NCBI GenBank assembly: GCA_009602725.1
Contig: WELB01000104.1
Span: 23,593-74,172 of the forward strand
DNA length: 50,580 nucleotides
Source: Spirogloea muscicola
Taxonomy: Eukaryota > Streptophyta > Zygnematophyceae > Spirogloeales > Spirogloeaceae
Reading direction: 5' to 3'
Part shown: positions 23,977 through 34,247 of the stretch, in pieces
How the letters are laid out: every line of letters begins with the position of its first letter
Numbering within the stretch: the first letter of the stretch is position 1
Notes under the pieces: model-generated
What the model saw: the letters and a program-made list of their open reading frames with translations, nothing else
What the model was told of the DNA's origin: nothing
Databases searched by the model: none
Position numbers and translations under genes: made by a program

Positions 23977-26761
23977 ATACCTGTATTGGGAGGTTGAGGA
24001 GCTGCTGTCAACGGGCGCTGACGGCGGCGAGGAGAAGGTCCTCCAGAGGAAGCGCGGTGCCGAAGCCGGCGGCCTCCTCGAGCCGGGCTTTGAGCTGCGG
24101 CCGGCCATCAGGCTACACCTCTACTGTAGCCGCGTACCGTGTGAGTCGCGCACACATCTGGCTTCTCCCGCCGTTGGCGCTGAGGCTTGGCCTAGCTCTA
24201 CTGACTGTGCGCAGCGGCCTCAAGCGCTGAGCTCCGGGACGCCGGCTGCCAGTCTCTCATTGAGGGGAGCTCAATGACTGAAGCACATTCGCAAAAGCAG
24301 GGTTTAATGCTTAACTTCAGTGCCGCCAGCTCTCGACGAGAAGTCTTCAGGCCTGCCACTACACGCGGCAGCGCCCCTTGCCCAGCCCAGCCCCAATATC
24401 AAACATTGGAATTCACATGTGTGTAGTACTAAGTTGATTGAACACCTGCTTTGTCCATGACGGCAGGTGGCGACGCTGGCGTCATGCAGTCGCCGGTGCT
24501 CCCCTCCTCCTCATCCCTCTCCTCTTCAAGCGCCACCATTGCTACCGCGCGGTCCCTGCCGCCAGGCACGACGGGCGCCAAGTTGGTTGGCCTGCTCCCT
24601 GGAGCTGGTAGGGACGAGGCCTGGACCGCCGAGCGGCGTGCGAGGAGCACCGCCGACGGCCCCGGGAGAGACGTCCAGCTTGACATCAGAGCAGGGTCCT
24701 CTACCTCGGGGCTGGCGTGGCGGAGCACCGGCAGGCACCGGGCAAGCTCCGGCGTAAGCCTGGCCGCGGCAATGCCACACTATCTATGAGCTGCAGCGAC
24801 AAGATTGCGCATTGGAACGTCTTGGGCCTGCAAGGTCAGCGGCCCTTTCCCACATGACGTCAACCACCGACCAACCTATCTCAGCCCCTGCTCAATGTAA
24901 CCTGAAACCCTGACCATGCACTTGAAGCGCTTGTTCCTGATCAATGATCATGATCAGTACTGGTACTGATCCAGAACCATATGTAGGAGTTGGACCATCA
25001 TTGTTTCCAGCTCCCTCCCCCCTTTCTTATAGCTGCAAATAGCATCATCCATCCCCTTCCCTCCAACCCCCCCGGTTTTACCCCCCCACTGTTGCTTGGT
25101 GCCTCACACAACTCCCTCTGTCTCTCGTCCTCGCGATATTCTGTCATTCTTCAACTTCGTTGCAACCCGGATTGAGTTCAGGGTTAGGATAAGGCAAGGC
25201 TCAGCGTCCCCCAGCATCTGTGCTTCAGTCTGCCCCCCTGTTTCCTCTCGCCCTCTCACAGGCAGGCGAGCTGCATGCCAGGCGGCCTCCTTTCGCTGCT
25301 GTTGCCGGCCCCCATCTACATCTCCACCATCGTCATTGCAGCAGAGGCTTCCTCCATGCACAACAACATGGGCAGTTCCAGTCCAGCCGACTGGCATAAT
25401 GCAGTTGCGCGGGGTCTGTTTGGCAGACTGGAGCCAATTGCTGATGCATTGAGAGCACCCTATCGCGTGAACAAGGTCAGCCAGACGTGTGACAAGCGCA
25501 CTGCTGCATCCTCTTACAAACCTTTTTAGGCATGGCGGCGCTCATGGCGACTACGGTTGCCGAGGCAGGCTTGATATACGCACACGCATCCTTCTTCTGC
25601 CATTTTCGAATGCCTGGTTGCCTGCTGATAACTTCAGTCTTGAGCTTCTTTGTCGCGCACAGCCTTCATTAGTCAGCTGCAACCCTCCCCCGGCCGGCAT
25701 GAGGCTTGCGCTGGATGACCTGTGCTCCGTGCTGTGCGGGTGAGCACCTTGTCCTGCGATCTGGAGGGTCAGTCTATAGGGTTTGAATGTAGGATGTGAT
25801 AAAAGGTGAAGGCTTAGAGTAAAGGGCCTCGAGGTTCTGTCATGAGGTCGCACTCACCAGAGTCCATTAAATTCCTCCATCAGCATCCTCTGACCCCTTC
25901 ATTCATGCAATATGAGTGGCAGGTACTCTGTGAGCTGGGATGTGTCAGGTTCTTGCGAGGTGCTGCTCGGCACAATCGGCAGGAGGCAGGGAACCTCTTG
26001 TCGAGGAGCGCTCTCGCCGGCTACGCGGAGCAGCCTCTGCAAGTATTCTGCAGCTCTGTCTGGACGCTTGAGGCAATCTTTGCAATGTTTTCTCAGTGCG
26101 GCACCATGCCCTCTCTTTGAGAAGCGACTCACAACCTTTTGATGCCCGACACTGGCATGCCCAGTCCTCTTTGGCACGTGCTTAGCTCCTCGCTAAAGAG
26201 CTCAAGCTTGCCTTTGTTTTTCCAACTCTGGTTGGTATGTTGGGCATGGGAGGTCCCAAGCTCCTGTTAGGTGAAGGTCACTAATTTCAAGCAATGTCAA
26301 GCAACCATGTTTGCTGCAGGGCGTCTTTATCTCAGCGGCTCTTGAGAGTCCTTGCTCTCCACCCTGGGGGAGTCTCGCAGACAAGCGCCTCATACTCGGA
26401 GTTGAAGGTCACTGTCCCTCTCCTCCAAGTGTTGGCTCTCTTGGTTCTCCTGCTTGGTCAACTTGTTTGCGGTAGAAGTGTACAGTTGCCACTGTACACT
26501 TCTTGCAGTCTTGGCTACGCTATGAAAATTCACTTGCAGGGCTCTCAACACTGAGCACAAGCCCATTGGTACCCTTGAAGTTGTCCAACAGGCACCCAAA
26601 CTGATGCAAAGCTGTGCTGCTTGTGGCTTTGCAACTTGCAGCAGCTTGCCTGCTGTTACCTTGAAGCCAAGGCAGTTCTGCTGGCACCAGGATCTCCATT
26701 TGAGGAATGGTTGAAATGCCCGCCTCATCTGCTCAAGTTCGTCTGCAATGCTGGATGCTAA
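23977..26761 (+). CDS. TAD1: tRNA-specific adenosine deaminase 1 (TAD1/ADAT1), 5' incomplete
   Basis: ADAT1/Tad1 deaminates A37 to inosine in eukaryotic tRNA-Ala. Exons: (23977)-24140, 24467-24834, 25282-25475, 25663-25739, 25923-26042, 26320-26407, 26645-26761 (TAA). Seen: [31 protein letters not shown] with the zinc-binding PCGD split by intron 1 (CCGT/GTGGCGAC); [27 protein letters not shown] then [33 protein letters not shown]. Odd points: (a) the upstream HAE motif, with a zinc-ligand His and the proton-shuttle Glu, should precede [11 protein letters not shown] but is not found in any upstream frame before the Furry gene; (b) within exon 2 the frame changes between TGAKLVG (frame of 24451) and KLRRKPGRG (frame of 24747), implying an unresolved small intron or an indel around 24580-24740. 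It could be a mis-assembled gene or a pseudogene. Family identity is firm. Confidence 0.85.
24952..24971. repeat. Short perfect inverted repeat (9-bp arms)
   Basis: GATCAGTAC / GTACTGATC separated by TG, in a TAD1 intron. It may fold as a small hairpin; no function is assigned. Confidence 0.6.
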
Positions 26762-27717
26762 GCGTGTCTACATGGACTTTTACGAGCTGTGATTGGCGCT
26801 GGCGCAGACAGGGAGGACATGGAAATGAAAAAATGGGTGTCTGAGTTATTAAGTTGTAAATTCTAGCCCTCTTGTCTTGTAGCACTTGTGTTAGACAGCT
26901 GAAGTGGTAGCATGAGTCAGCAGAATCAAGAAGATGCCAGGCAGTTTACATACTCCAGTGGTGCTTTCTTGCCACAGGACCAACAATATTAGAGGTCATT
27001 AACAGGCTACGAGCTTATTGTGCGCCCTCACTTTTGCGGCAGCTTCTCAGTTGCGTAAACCAAGGCTGTGACGCATCTCATTAAGGTAAGTAGGAGAGAA
27101 GGGTAAAGATTACTGGATTGACCGGCCTCTGGCTGAGCAGAGAGTCAGACAATCAATTGACCACTTCACGATCAATTGTCATGCTCACGCCGCGGTTTGT
27201 TTCAAGTACACGAAAATATCCCTTCGGACAAAGGTGGTGGCCTCATCAGATCCCCCACACGCCACAATGACAGCAAGGACACAATTGAGAGGTTGGCTGA
27301 TTAGGAGCTGACATGTATGTGAGGGCTTCAGCCGAACTTGAGGATGCCGGACCACCGCCGCGGTAGCCAGGGGCCTGGCTCCGTGCACTCGAGGCGGCGC
27401 GAGACGGCGGAGCCGCAGTCTAGGGAGGCGCCGGGGCGCGAACGGCACCAACGTCGGCAGTCGCCGTCTCGTCTGATGGGGAGGTGGAACGTAGCGTCAG
27501 CGGCGGAGACGCGGGCAACGCCCCACCCCGCCGCGCAGTCGCCCGTCGGTCGGATGGCTGAAGTCCCCATTCCACAGTGACGGTGGAACGCCTCGTCGTC
27601 GCCGGCGGGCGGGGGTCCCGGCCAGCGTCAGCTGCCGCCCTCTAGCCCCATTGGGAACCCCGTTTGTTCCTCGACCAGGAAACGCCTCGTCGCGGAGCGA
27701 GCTGCGGCCGCCGCGCC
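26762..27717. other. Intergenic region, TAD1 3' end to AsmA-like 5' end
   Basis: It contains the presumed TAD1 3' UTR and the promoter and 5' UTR of the next gene, becoming GC-rich after about 27340. Open frames on both strands in 27340-27720 are arginine/proline-rich composition effects. No recognisable gene was seen. Confidence 0.45.
26855..26859 (+). terminator. Candidate polyadenylation signal TGTAA for TAD1
   Basis: TGTAA is the established chlorophyte polyadenylation pentamer. This copy lies about 95 bases after the TAD1 stop codon. The pentamer is short, so a chance occurrence is possible. Confidence 0.35.
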
Positions 27718-30700
27718 ATGGCGGCGTCCATGGCCGCGACGGCCGCGGCGGCGGCGGCGGCGGCGGCGGTGGGCTGCGGTGTCGAGGTGCGGCCCTGCCA
27801 CTGGCACTCCTCCTCGCGCTGCGGCGGCCGGCGGCAGCTGACGCCGCGCCTCGGCTCGGCAGATCGGAAGAGCAANGTCCTTTGACCGAGGCAGGCCGCC
27901 CGGAGAGCCCCTGGCGACGACGGCGCCGGCGGCGGCGGCGGCCAAGGCCCTGAGGCGCGCCGGTAGAGCGGTGGGCGTTGCGGCCGTCGGAGCCGCGGCG
28001 CTGCTGGCCATCGCGCCGGCCCTGCTGTCGTCGCCTCGCGGGCTCGCGCTCGCGGTCGCCGCCATCAACCGGACCATTCCAGGTCTGGAAACACTTGGCC
28101 TCCTCTCCCATCGCAGCAGATTTTATGATCGTGCTAACCCCTAGTTGACCTTAATGACCGCTATTCTCAGTGCCAACCCTGAGTTAACGGGGACTCCCGA
28201 CCACTGGACCTGTGATCTATCTCAGTTGCTCAGTGGCAGCCATTCGTTGGCCAATAATTAACAGCCAGTACGGGCTGCGCGTTGATTCGTGAGCTTCTAA
28301 AAACAGCGGCCAGTAGTTGGTAATTGCAAGTTCACGGGCCACTTATTGATGACTGTCTATCGGCAGGGGCTCTGGAGATTCAGGAGGCATCACGGGGGTG
28401 GGGAAAGCCAGTGCGCCTTGCCGGGATTAGCCTGCGGGACCCCGCTGGCCGTGTCGTCCTTGCGGCTCAGGCGGTGGAGTCGCGGGCCAAGCTGTGGGCA
28501 CTGGCCACCCTGCGGGCCGGCCTGGGTGAGTACATGAGCTGCAGCAGCAAGTCTTCCATAAACCTCTGGGCTTGCAGACCATGATTTGTACACTTTTACA
28601 ATCATCTAAGGCTACATGTCGTTCTTCGTGCATGTCGTGCATGATCGTACCAGCTTGCGTCTGATCTTGCGATGGCTAACTCTACATTGCGGATGCGAAG
28701 GTGACACGGAGGTCAAGTCTCTCCAGGCGGACCTGCAGCTCGACGACCAGGCGGGCGTTCCAAGGCTGTCGCTGGCCTTGGCGCGGCAGGATCTGGCCCC
28801 CTCCAAGCTCCGCCGGCAGAGCGGCCCAGCTGCTGAGCCCACGCGGACGGTGCGCTTCACGATGAACGTCATGGCTCCGGGGGGCGGCATGGCGGTGCAC
28901 GACGCGGAGCTGATGCTGGAGGGCGGGGCAGCCGAGATTGTCGGCAGGCGCCTGGCGCTGGACGTGCACCTGGGCCAGCTTGCGCTCCAGCAGGATGCTG
29001 CCGTAGCCCGCATGCGAGAAGTGGAGGGCCGCAATGGCGTGCCCTTTGTCGCCTCGATGTGGTCCGACCACACACACAGCGAGGCGGCCGGTCTCCTGCG
29101 CCCCTGGCTGGAGCGCAAGGCCAAGCTGCTGCGACCACTGAAGGCTGAGGTTGACATCATGTGCCCTCGCAGCCAAGTGAATTTTGCATGCTGGCTGTAG
29201 CATGGTGGACAAAGATCCTACATAAATCCAACTCGCCGCAGTTTATAGTACTTTCACTTTCACTTTCTTTTTCACTTTCACTTTCACTTTCACTTCCACT
29301 GATATCCTTGCAACTGCGTGTTGCAGATGGACCTCACTCCGGCAGTGGGGCGGACGTTCTTGGCCCGCATCAACCCGCTGCTGCGTGACGTCGTTGGTGC
29401 AGCCATGGAGGAGGATGGGATGCCGGACCTCACCCTGCGCGTCACACCTGCCAGCATGGAGCTTCCGGCAGCCTTGTACGACATCGACATCGAGCCCATG
29501 CAAGTGGTGAGGGGCCCCCCTCGGGGCTGGCTGAATGGGCATCTCACGTGCATCTCAGTCCAGCTAGGGCCTCCTTGTGTGCGCGGGGCGTGTAGCAGTC
29601 AAAGGCGATTGAAAGAAGTCGAGGGTCATTGATCACAGGAAAGCGCTAGTTAAGGAGAGAACAATGTATTTACCACCAAGCTGAAGTGCAAGTCAGTGGG
29701 TGGTACTCAGAAACAATCACATGTGGCACCTATGAGGCAAGGCCATCCTGTATATATGCATTGCGTGCTCTGTAGTGCTCAACTGCCCTGGCGAAGACCG
29801 TGGTACACCACTGGCAAAGGAAGCAGAGAGATAACAGTTGGCACAGTTGGCAGGAGCTGTCCGAGGCGTGAGATGATGTCTATGTGCTGCCAACGATGAG
29901 GACTAAGTGCTGCCAATTGTTGGCAGCGTGGCTGCCACTTGCAGCATGCAGCCCTTGTGTGGCTTCGGTCAATCAACCGAGGTCGATTTGGTGCTTGATT
30001 TTGGTGGTGGTGTGATGCACTTTACGACTTGCATCAGAAACAACTCAACTAGATTGAGGTCTAAGGTTAGTCAGGGCCCAAGGTGTAGGGTTGCCCGTGA
30101 ACCAATGGAGCCGCGTAGTGGGGCTCATATGCTTGTGCCGGTTCACGTGTCAGTCCCTGCGACGGGGATCGCTGGTGGATGCTCTGCTCGCGCACCTGCC
30201 GCTGGAGGCACGGTCAAAGCCTGGCGATGGTGGCGGCGGCAGTGAGAAGCTGCTCCAAATGCAGACATCCAGGATCCAGGCCAAGGCCGAGGCATGCGGC
30301 CGTGTCAAGTGCCACCGCGTGGACTTCCTCATTAATGGTGCGCTCTTGTGGCAGCATTGTCTGAGCAATGGACATAGCGCTCGTCTTCACATAGCTTACA
30401 TGATTGCACGGTCATTCAAGCATTGGCAAGTTAATCGAATGCAACGTGCTCTGATCCATGGCTACATGCAGATGCGGTGCACATATTAGCGTGGGGCGAC
30501 CTGGATTGGCTGCAAGGCCAGATGGACATGCGCGTGGCGGTGCCTGCAGACACAATACTGCGCTACTTTGGGATGTCTCAAATCCCCGACAACTACTGCC
30601 TCGAGGTGCGCTGATCAGCCTGCCAGGTCGTTGAAGTTGAGTAAAGCCCTTGTGAGCGATCGTTTCGTAGTACTAAATCTAGGTTGCAGAGATTGTCAAT

Positions 30701-31188
30701 GACTGTGTGGCCTATCACACTGAATTTGAACAGACTTAGCGGCAATGATTAACATGAAGGTGTGATATCATTCAGATGTATATGAGGTTAACCTTTTATG
30801 AGGGGTGTGACGTCTACTAGTAAGGATGAGCACATCTTGTGCTTTATGATGTTGCTTGCTCAATTGCGATTCCGGCCCGTTATAAGTGTCCTTCATCGGG
30901 CCTCCATTCCTGTCCACTTTCCTTGACGTTCTCAGAGTCTCTGTGTGGCATCTGAAACAGGTGCCGCTGAGGGGCAAGATTGAGAAGCCGCAGGTGGATT
31001 GGCGGGCGCTGGGTTCCCGTGTCGCTGAGCTAGTGCTGCAGCAGAGGACGGGCCTGTCAGCCCTGGCATTCCCGCTGTCAGCAATAGCCAACTCTCCATG
31101 TCCGCCTCGGTTGGAGCCCCTTCCTTGGGAATCGCAAAGTTGGCATCTGAAGTGCGATGCTGGTAGTTCTCGCCCAAAGCCTTCATGA
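27718..31188 (+). CDS. Unknown membrane-anchored protein with AsmA-like C-terminal domain
   Basis: Exons: 27718-28082, 28367-28525, 28701-29176, 29327-29506, 30154-30337, 30490-30605, 30961-31188 (TGA). The first ATG in frame is 27718. The N-terminus ([19 protein letters not shown]...) looks like an organelle transit peptide. After it comes a hydrophobic segment VGVAAVGAAALLAIAPALL, a likely membrane anchor, then SPRGLALAVAAINRTIPG. The body has alternating beta-type sequence: LAGISLRDPAGRVVLAA, MDLTPAVGRTFLARINPLLR, LDWLQGQMDMRVAVPADTIL, LRYFGMSQIPDNYCLE, PLRGKIEKPQVDWRALG. The last two blocks resemble the end of AsmA/TamB-type lipid-transport proteins, where '...G.l..P.vdW' closes the domain; this is inference. 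Exon 1 carries an Illumina adapter remnant plus N at 27861-27876 that breaks the frame. Without those 16 bases the model is 1692 nt (563 codons plus stop). Function unknown. Confidence 0.72.
27741..27770 (+). repeat. GCG triplet run (polyalanine) in exon 1
   Basis: A run of GCG codons gives polyalanine in the presumed transit peptide of the AsmA-like protein. Confidence 0.7.
27861..27876. other. Sequencing-adapter remnant plus undetermined base
   Basis: AGATCGGAAGAGCA (27861-27874) is identical to the first 14 bases of the standard Illumina TruSeq read adapter; it is followed by A and N. It lies in the coding part of exon 1 of the AsmA-like gene. The flanking reading frames differ by exactly the 16 bases (remainder 1 modulo 3), so it is almost certainly an assembly artefact. 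True sequence may also be missing at this point. Confidence 0.9.
29250..29297 (+). repeat. CTTTCA hexanucleotide microsatellite
   Basis: About seven imperfect copies of ACTTTC/CTTTCA lie in the intron between exons 3 and 4 of the AsmA-like gene, ending about 30 bases before the acceptor. It may double as an extended pyrimidine-rich tract. Confidence 0.85.
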
Positions 31189-32072
31189 GTGTCCCCAAGA
31201 CTAGTGGGTTCTGCCGCAAGTCGTCAGACAGTCTCTTGCGTACAGCATATCTTCAGAGAGCCTGGTGTACAGGTGTCTTGCCTAGTGTGTCATTCTTGCA
31301 AGATGAGGCGCGTTTCTGCTTTGGTCAAAGGTGATAAGGGTGACATTTACATGATCTGACCCATCTGGCAGCATCTCTCGCCTTGGCACTTTCTGAAACG
31401 GAATTCTGGACAGATTCATGCACAGCATAACCTGACCAAAGTACTGCTTGCCAGCGGCGACATTGCTGGGGCCATCTAGGGGTTGAGAGGGACAACAAGA
31501 TTCTGAGAGTCCCAACCTCCTCCGACTCGCAGTGCCACTTGTAGAAGTCCAAGTAACAGTTGAGCAGTTGCCATCTTTTACTCGTCGGGCACTCACAGGT
31601 CCTATTGACGACTCTGACCAATGCCAAAAGAGACCAGCATAAACGACTAGCCGACACTAGCTGCCGGCGACTGTCAGCCTGCAACATGCTGAAGCATGCA
31701 CAGCAGCTTGCATTGCTCAGCGCAGCCCTGGCAGCGCCAGAGAGGTGCACCTTGGGCATTGCATGCTAGCTGTGCATGGCTCAGCACGGCACTCCTGCCT
31801 CAGCCAAAGCTGCCGTGCTCCATATTGCGGAGGCTTGGCAGTTTGACCGCAGGAGAGGACTATACTCAAGGAGGTGTGGCATGGTTGACGAAGGTCACCA
31901 CAAGGGGCCGCGGCTTGACATCCAGAGACCGGGGTGCTTATAGTGCGGGGAATAAGGGCTGCAAAGGACGGGCTCTACTACGCTGGGGGCTCAACTACGG
32001 ACTGCTAGGGTTTTGTACCTATGGCTGACAGGTCAAGCTCAAGAACGTTCACTCAGACCCATAGAATGGAAG
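31189..32072. other. Convergent intergenic region, no gene seen
   Basis: It lies between the stop codons of the AsmA-like gene (+) and the lysozyme-like gene (-). A minus-strand open frame at 31325-31759 has no recognisable motif and is interrupted by neither repeats nor conserved signals. It presumably holds two 3' UTRs. Confidence 0.4.
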
Positions 32073-33165
32073 TCATGGCGGTGATGGTGCTGCTGGGATT
32101 GTGTCGCCAGGACAAAACGGCAGCCTGGAGCTCTGCGCCTGGTGGTCCAGAGGGCTCTCCCCGGCCGGAGCGGCGGCACCAGGGAGCACCTCGTCTTCGC
32201 CTTCCTCGTCGTCGGCGCGCCGCCGGAAGAGCGGCGGCATGGGGATGGGGCTGGAGAAGAGCGGCGTGATGCCGCTTGCAGGTTTGAGTGGCGTCTCAGG
32301 GAAGCCTGCAAAGCCCTTGTAGTAGCCGCTGCGCTTGAGCTGGCTGCGCACGCGCCGCCTGCCGCATGCCACCGCCGCCGATCAACGGTAAGTCAGCAAC
32401 AGAGCGTTTTGATCATCTTCGTTTTAAGTAGATGATCTTTGGTATGGATAGGTACTAAATGGTTTTGTAGTTTAGATGATGCACAACAGATTCTTGCACG
32501 ATACATAGGACAGGCTAAAGCTCAACATCCAGTCCAACTTGTGACTATACTGTAGTAGCACTAGATTGTCACTGCCATTTGACTCTCAGGCAGGCCCAGC
32601 TTCCAACTCGAGCTCTGCAACCCGAAATGCCACTGGTGGTCTCTCTCATAAGGTTTATTCAGTGCTAGCCAAGTGGCTATCAGCAAGAAATCAGCTTTAC
32701 AAGTAGGCAGGACGTTCAGGACAAGCATTACATGTTGGCTGCAGCAGGGGCTCACCAGTAGGCAGACGTCTGGACGTACTGCCAGTAGCGGGGCCCGCCG
32801 TTGTGGGCGCGGGCGAGCGTCTCGATGTCGCCAAACTCCAGTGCCCAAGGGCACCAGCGCAGCCAGTAGTTGATGACCGTGCGCTCGGCATAGTCCACGT
32901 CCTCGCACAGCTCGTACGCCTTGGCCTTGGCCGCCTCCCATGCGTCCGTGTGGTACTCCTTGCTGATCTGCAACGGCCCAATGCTGAGGCCGTCGTCGCC
33001 AACGGGCGCGGGCATGATGCAGCTCGTCTCCACGAACCGCATGGCGTTGAGCAGCTGCCGGTGCTCCTCGCGGTACTTGTCCACGTCTGCGCAGCGGCGC
33101 GGCATGGCGAGCGTCAGCTGGCCACGCCGCAGCTTCCGCAATGTCCCCGACAGCACGCGCCGGGC
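32073..33165 (-). CDS. i-type lysozyme / destabilase-like protein (5' end unresolved)
   Basis: Invertebrate-type lysozymes cleave the peptidoglycan glycan backbone. Two exons are clear: 33165 (or the ATG at 33105) to 32756, and 32358-32073. The donor after 32756 is GTGAGC; the joined codon gives SAYWRRVRSQLKRSGYYKGF. From Met 33105 the protein is 211 aa. Seen: LLNAMRFVETSC then VGDDGLSIGPLQISKEY, LARAHNGGPRYWQY and YWRRV. This is the order of the destabilase/i-type lysozyme domain: Glu before a Cys, Asp, then SxGPxQI, HNGGP, YW. By position Glu26 and Asp37 (numbered from that Met) would be the catalytic pair. Only a few cysteines are present, far fewer than in animal i-type lysozymes. The second exon adds an acidic, Pro-rich tail. 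A TAA just upstream closes the frame, so a 5' exon, perhaps with a signal peptide, is missing from the model. Confidence 0.68.
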
Positions 33166-33298
33166 CTCATGAAGGAGTTGAGGTGTCAAAAATTAGGGGC
33201 ATTCCCTTTTTGAAAACTGTAATTTCACTAACTTTTGGAGCTGCAGTCACATGGGCTCACAATCCAAAACTCGCAGAAACGAGAGCCACTTTGGTCTG

Positions 33299-33810
33299 TC
33301 AGCTACCATTGATGCTTATTTCTTCAGCAATAGATAGACTCTGTGCTTGCGCCAGAGCCGCTGCCGCAGCGGCGTCCAGAGAGCAGGCAATGCGGCAATG
33401 TGGGCGGTCTACGGGCGCCCAGAAGAGGGGTTGGGGTTTAGGCTGGCCTTTGAGCTGGGGCGGGGCGTCGAAGAACTGGCCGCCGCCGCCGGGGAGGAGG
33501 CCCCGCAGGCGCGCCCGGACGACGCGCAGGCCCAGGAGGCCGCCCCCGCCGCCGCCATTGCCGTCGCCGGCGCNNNNNNNNNNNNNNNNNNNNNNNNNNN
33601 NNNNNNNNNNNNNNNNNNNNNNNNNNNNNNNNNNNNNNNNNNNNNNNNNNNNNNNNNNNNNNNNNNNNNNNNNNNNNNNNNNNNNNNNNNNNNNNNNNNN
33701 NNNNNNNNNNNNNNNNNNNNNNNNNNNNNNNNNNNNNNNNNNNNNNNNNNNNNNNNNNNNNNNNNNNNNNNNNNNNNNNNNNCCGCCGCCGCCGCCATGG
33801 CGGGCGGCAC
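33299..33810 (-). CDS. Possible exon of an unidentified gene, interrupted by an N gap
   Basis: On the minus strand an ATG at 33810 opens MAAAA..., then the 209-base gap. After the gap one frame reads LLGLRVVRARLRGLLPGGGG, QFFDAPPQLKGQPKPQPLF and WAPVDRPHCRIACSLD before a stop at 33299. Its third positions are almost all G or C, as in real exons here. However, the plus strand also has a high-GC3 open frame across the gap (RLAFELGRGVEELAAAAGEE), so the strand cannot be settled. It is possibly an upstream gene or a 5' exon; no family recognised. Confidence 0.25.
33574..33782. other. Assembly gap, 209 undetermined bases
   Basis: A run of N flanked on both sides by CCG/GCC triplets (GCCGCCGCC on the left, CCGCCGCCGCCGCC on the right). 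The gap therefore probably spans a GC-rich triplet repeat and GC-rich coding sequence. Confidence 0.95.
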
Positions 33811-34191
33811 CGCCGGGGCGCGGGCGCGCTCCCGCCTGAGCCCGGGCCGCAGCGCCAGGGGCTCTCGATTCAGGACATTTTAAAAGGGGGGACAGTTCTG
33901 GAAAAGGGAGATGGAAACGAAGACGGAATGCGGCTGCTGATCAAATCAATTTAATTCAAATCAGCGCAGGTATGTGAATGGACAAAGCTGTGGGTGCACC
34001 TGGCTTTGTTCATTCATTTTTCTGGGCTGCCCGATCCTAGCCATCGCCCTTCTACTGGATAAAAGAGACTATCTCTCTTCCCGGCTGGCGATTACAGCCA
34101 ATTTACTGCCCCCGTGTCACTAACAGACATTTAATTGGTGGGTTACGGCGGCCCGGAAGCCCTGCCTCCCGGCCGCCTAAACCCTGGCCAC

Positions 34192-34222
34192 CCCCCCGCC
34201 GCCGCCGCCGCCGCCGCCGCCG
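34192..34222. repeat. CCG triplet run upstream of the CENP-V/GFA-like gene
   Basis: About nine CCG units follow a run of C, ending 25 bases before the proposed ATG at 34248. It would lie in the 5' UTR or promoter. Confidence 0.75.
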
Positions 34223-34247
34223 AGGACGCCCGCTCCGAGCGCCGTGC

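Noticed and set aside
27718-31188. TIC236/TamB identity for the AsmA-like gene
   Set aside because: The spliced product is only about 563 aa and lacks the long repetitive body; only a general AsmA-like resemblance is supported.
31325-31759. Minus-strand frame of 144 codons between two convergent genes
   Set aside because: No motif, no clear splice context and no high third-position GC like the real exons.
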